Part shown: positions 21,850 through 23,855 of the stretch, in pieces
Layout of the letters: each line of letters starts with the position of its first letter
Numbering within the stretch: position 1 is the first letter of the stretch
Program-made: the position numbers and the translations under genes
Notes under the pieces: model-generated
Databases searched by the model: none
Told to the model about the DNA's origin: nothing
What the model saw: the letters and a program-made list of their open reading frames with translations, nothing else
Virus record (IMG/VR): IMGVR_UViG_3300049489_000248
Span: 1 to 23,855 of that record
Strand: one strand, 5' to 3'
DNA: 23,855 nt
Source: a virus

Positions 21850-22551
21850 TTACGAACTAATTCCAAACGCGGTTGCTAACAAATCCCATTCCAGCTTCAT
21901 AAAAGGTTTCGGTAAGGCATCCGACCGATCCTTAGCAATGCGACCATTCGTCGGAACCGTCCGACCAACATAATGCCTGGAGCCATCATCAGCATCGACA
22001 CAATAGGAATAAAGCGTTACATCAACCAGATGCCCTACGTTCTCGGCCAATGCGGGCGGGATGTTTGGCAGAACGTGTAATTCTTCCCCGTCGCTACCAC
22101 CGAAAGCGCGTTCCCCGGCAATAAAAACCACATGCATCGGCAAGTCTCGGAATAGGTAAAACATCTTACTTAGAAGTCTGCCAGATTCGTTGTAATCCAT
22201 CATTACGGGTACATCGACACTGTCCCTGCGCCGCGTCGGATTACGTCTTAGAACATCATTCAACACGTATTGATTGAGGTCTGTCAGTGAGTCAATGATA
22301 ACTGTTTTGAAGGCGTGATTTCCTTTGGCTAATTCGTTATAGGCGTTTACTAGATCGTCTTTGCTTTTCACTGATGCAACGGGTGGCGCATATCCGCGCA
22401 CAGCTTTGATGCTTTTCCAGCCGTTTTCACAATCGATAATACAGGGATCGGGGAAACTTCCAGCGAATACTGTTTTACCGGTACCGCTTTTTCCGTAGAT
22501 TAGCGTTTTGATGTATGTTGATTCATCCGTGGGAGTTTTGAATATAGACAC
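21850..22551 (-). CDS. Sak4-like RecA-fold ATPase (AAA_24 type)
   Basis: A 233-residue P-loop ATPase. Walker A is GKSGTGKT (residues 20-27), Walker B KTVIIDSLTD (81-90), and CIIDCENGWKSI follows the first strand. VVFIAGERAFG and RTVPTNGRIAKDR are later RecA-like core elements. This matches the single-domain Sak4 type recombinase or ssDNA-annealing ATPase. With SSB and RusA it suggests phage homologous recombination. The ATG overlaps the stop of the Gly/Tyr-rich gene (TAATG), so they are probably co-translated. Confidence 0.82.
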   Translation of the reverse strand: MSIFKTPTDESTYIKTLIYGKSGTGKTVFAGSFPDPCIIDCENGWKSIKAVRGYAPPVASVKSKDDLVNAYNELAKGNHAFKTVIIDSLTDLNQYVLNDVLRRNPTRRRDSVDVPVMMDYNESGRLLSKMFYLFRDLPMHVVFIAGERAFGGSDGEELHVLPNIPPALAENVGHLVDVTLYSYCVDADDGSRHYVGRTVPTNGRIAKDRSDALPKPFMKLEWDLLATAFGISS

Positions 22552-22748
22552 TATTTGTTATCCTTTTTCGTTTCTTGATAGTTATACCTAACACCGTAGC
22601 CATAACCACCGTAGTAGTTACAACTGTTGCCGTCGCCATTACCTTTTCCGTTACCATTTACGCTGCCGTAGCCGTAGCCATTTCCGTAACTGCCGAAGCC
22701 ATAGCCGTAGCCATAGCCGTAGCCATTTCCGTAACTGCCGCTACTCAA
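22551..22748 (-). CDS. Gly/Tyr-rich low-complexity protein
   Basis: About 65 residues, mostly Gly, Tyr, Asn and Ser: SYGNGYGYGYGYGFG, SYGNGYGYGSVNGNG, CNYYGGYGYGVRYNY, with a charged tail (QETKKDNK). I choose TTG 22748 because it overlaps the previous gene's TGA; GTG 22763 would add five residues. It ends by TAATG overlap with the Sak4-like gene, which supports it as a real, coupled gene. Such GY-rich stretches can self-associate; a role gathering recombination proteins is possible but only a guess. The DNA repeats could instead be an iteron-like array. Confidence 0.62.
   Translation of the reverse strand: MSSGSYGNGYGYGYGYGFGSYGNGYGYGSVNGNGKGNGDGNSCNYYGGYGYGVRYNYQETKKDNK
22671..22740. repeat. 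25-bp direct repeat within the Gly/Tyr gene
   Basis: Two identical 25-bp copies lie at 22671-22695 and 22716-22740, 45 nt apart. Between them are 6-nt repeats (GCCGTA and GCCATA). They encode the SYGNGYGYG stretches. A coding low-complexity repeat is the simple reading; iterons at a replication origin are an alternative, since this is the replication side of the genome. Confidence 0.75.
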
Positions 22749-23068
22749 AGCACACCATCCCACACAGCATCAACACAATCAATAACAGCAACAACAGAAC
22801 CCGTAGGAACACGCACAGTACCCATAGACTCCAAAACAGTTTTCTCAGTCCTACCATGCTGCGCAAGCCAACCAAGTCCAGGACGCTGTTCATCAGTACC
22901 CCAAACACGAACACAATACGCATCAAACAACCGCATGCCAGCATAAAACTCTGGATCGCTTCTGCCAATAAACACCCATCCACGATCAGCAACAACAATA
23001 ACTATTTTGTTATGGTCTTCGGAAACCTTGCGATACTTTTCTCCGTTCACATTGATTATTTGATCCAT
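22745..23068 (-). CDS. Small phage protein of unknown function (RGWV/WGT type)
   Basis: A 107-residue protein with KIVIVVADRGWVFIGRSD, LFDAYCVRVWGTDEQRPGLG, WLAQHGRTEKTVLESMGTVR and VVAVIDC. This order (RGWV-x-G, RxWGT, GLG-x-LA, T-x-L-x-x-x-G-x-V) is a pattern I associate with a small phage protein family of unknown function. The start is ATG 23068 with GGAAGG 8 nt before it. The coding strand is unusually G/T-rich. Its TGA overlaps the TTG of the Gly/Tyr gene. Confidence 0.7.
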   Translation of the reverse strand: MDQIINVNGEKYRKVSEDHNKIVIVVADRGWVFIGRSDPEFYAGMRLFDAYCVRVWGTDEQRPGLGWLAQHGRTEKTVLESMGTVRVPTGSVVAVIDCVDAVWDGVL

Positions 23069-23093
23069 TATTAGCCTTCCTTTTCGTTCTTAT

Positions 23094-23855
23094 TTAGCCT
23101 AGTGGTTTGCATTTTTTTACTTTGATCTTATCCCCTAATAGCACAGCATCATTTGGGTCGAACGCTACAGGGATCACGAGTGGTTCGTTGCTGTAAGTTC
23201 TTGTTGCTGCTGGACTAGGCGACAGGTGTAATCCATTCCCACATTCACTGGTATCTTGCCAATCATCACAAGTAATCCACTTATCCTTTTTCCAAACGAT
23301 TTCTTTACCATACTTTTGTCCGGTGATCCTGTTATTTGGTAATCGTTTATATGCGAGTCGCAGATTTTTGCCGACTCTTGGTAGGTCGAGTAAGTTACAC
23401 CATGATTCAACCGTTATTGGTTTACCATCGATTGTGCAATCGCTCAAGTAGGCACCGCTCAAGTCGGCACGGCTCAAGTCGGCACGGCTCAAGTCGGCAC
23501 GGCTCAAGTCGGCACCGCTCAAGTTGGCACCGCTCAAGTTGGCACGGCTCAAGTTGGCACCGCTCAAGTAGGCACCGCTCAAGTTGGCACGGCTCAAGTT
23601 GGCACCGCTCAAGTAGGCACCGCTCAAGTAGGCACGGCTCAAGTTGGCACGGCTCAAGTTGGCACGGCTCAAGTTGGCACGGCTCAAGTTGGCACCGCTC
23701 AAGTTGGCACCGCTCAAGTTGGCACGGCTCAAGTTGGCACCGCTCAAGTTGGCACGGCTCAAGTTGGCACGGCTCAAGTTGGCACGGCTCAAGTTGGCAC
23801 CGCTCAAGTAGGCACCGCTCAAGTTGGCACCGCTCAAGTCGGCACCGCACAAGTC
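23094..23855 (-). CDS. Pentapeptide-repeat protein with C-terminal phage domain (partial)
   Basis: The visible part has 27 tandem pentapeptides (A-N/D/Y-L-S-R/G) that would fold as a right-handed quadrilateral beta-helix. A C-terminal ~110-residue domain follows, with RITGQKYGKEIVWKKDK, SECGNGLHLSPSPAATRTYS and VAFDPNDAVLLGDKIKVKKC. The CGNGLHLS motif resembles the DUF7666-type domain found beside pentapeptides in phage proteins. The frame continues past the window edge, so the N-terminus is missing; TTG at 23852 is not a real start. Pentapeptide proteins can mimic DNA (Qnr/MfpA type) or act as binding scaffolds; which applies is unknown. Confidence 0.82.
   Translation of the reverse strand, partial: DLCGADLSGANLSGAYLSGANLSRANLSRANLSRANLSGANLSRANLSGANLSGANLSRANLSRANLSRANLSRAYLSGAYLSGANLSRANLSGAYLSGANLSRANLSGANLSGADLSRADLSRADLSRADLSGAYLSDCTIDGKPITVESWCNLLDLPRVGKNLRLAYKRLPNNRITGQKYGKEIVWKKDKWITCDDWQDTSECGNGLHLSPSPAATRTYSNEPLVIPVAFDPNDAVLLGDKIKVKKCKPLG
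23445..23855. repeat. 15-bp minisatellite (27 units) coding the pentapeptides
   Basis: Unit on the plus strand is GGCACSGCTCAAGTN. Apart from the last unit (GCACAAG instead of GCTCAAG), all differences are at two bases. Position 6 is C or G, giving Gly or Arg. Position 15 is T, C or A, giving Asn, Asp or Tyr. Because 15 is a multiple of three, other frames are open too and should not be called as genes. Confidence 0.93.

Noticed and set aside
23422-23850. Second minus-strand frame through the pentapeptide repeats (CQLEP-type repeats)
   Set aside because: Arises because the 15-bp unit keeps all frames open; its product has no known fold, whereas the pentapeptide frame continues into a real domain.
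23445-23855. A CRISPR-like regular array
   Set aside because: Units are contiguous 15-bp repeats with no spacers and encode in-frame pentapeptides.
23445-23855. Diversity-generating retroelement target
   Set aside because: One variable base (A/G/T) would fit adenine mutagenesis, but the other is C/G, and no reverse transcriptase or template repeat is seen in the window.
1-23855. Evidence for lysogeny
   Set aside because: No integrase, excisionase, repressor, partition gene or attachment site was seen; the unseen part of the genome could still hold them.

Overview
The window is part of the genome of a long-tailed (siphovirus-type) double-stranded DNA phage with an HK97-fold capsid. The evidence is an ordered run of terminase, portal, prohead protease and coiled-coil-plus-capsid genes, followed by connector genes, a tail tube protein, a frameshifted tail-assembly chaperone pair, a tape measure and tip proteins. 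Genes are packed with ATGA or TAATG overlaps and GTG or TTG starts are common. I see no integrase, repressor or attachment site, so a temperate lifestyle is not supported by what is here. The host cannot be fixed from the sequence. The tail layout and the lysis cassette look actinobacteriophage-like to me, whereas an LpxA-type acyltransferase could point to a Gram-negative host. Neither is decisive.

Plus strand, 1-18165: packaging (terS, terL), a small LSm-like protein, portal, protease and major capsid. These are followed by two carbohydrate-enzyme genes (hexapeptide acyltransferase, glycosyltransferase), the head-tail connector series, the tail tube and the chaperone with a -1 frameshift. 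Next come the tape measure, a distal tail protein carrying an inserted LamG-like lectin domain, a tail-tip protein and a probable receptor-binding protein with a jelly-roll end. A second sugar-enzyme pair follows (LpxA-like acyltransferase and Gfo/Idh/MocA dehydrogenase, start and stop overlapping). The strand ends with a holin-like protein, an M15-type endolysin and a one-helix membrane protein.

Minus strand, 23855-18233, converging on the structural genes: a pentapeptide-repeat protein cut by the window edge, a small conserved-looking protein, a Gly/Tyr-rich low-complexity protein and a Sak4-like RecA-fold ATPase. Then come a RusA-type resolvase, single-strand binding protein, a zinc-ribbon protein, a SNF2-like helicase, a DNA methyltransferase and a second small zinc ribbon. 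This is a recombination and DNA-modification module; a good extended -10 promoter lies in front of ssb.

The most unusual signals are five. (1) A decamer TGGCGCGGTA sits exactly 12 nt after a TAA stop and 6-8 nt before a start codon in three separate intergenic gaps, with no good Shine-Dalgarno. (2) Two sugar-enzyme blocks are embedded in the virion genes; together they could form part of a glycan-synthesis and virion-glycosylation pathway. (3) A 27-unit, 15-nt coding minisatellite varies almost only at two nucleotide positions, both amino-acid changing. (4) A Gly/Tyr-rich protein is coupled to the recombinase gene. (5) A hairpin buries the ribosome binding site of the LpxA-like gene. The chaperone frameshift signal (GGGAAAC, 8-nt spacer, two-part hairpin) is very clear.
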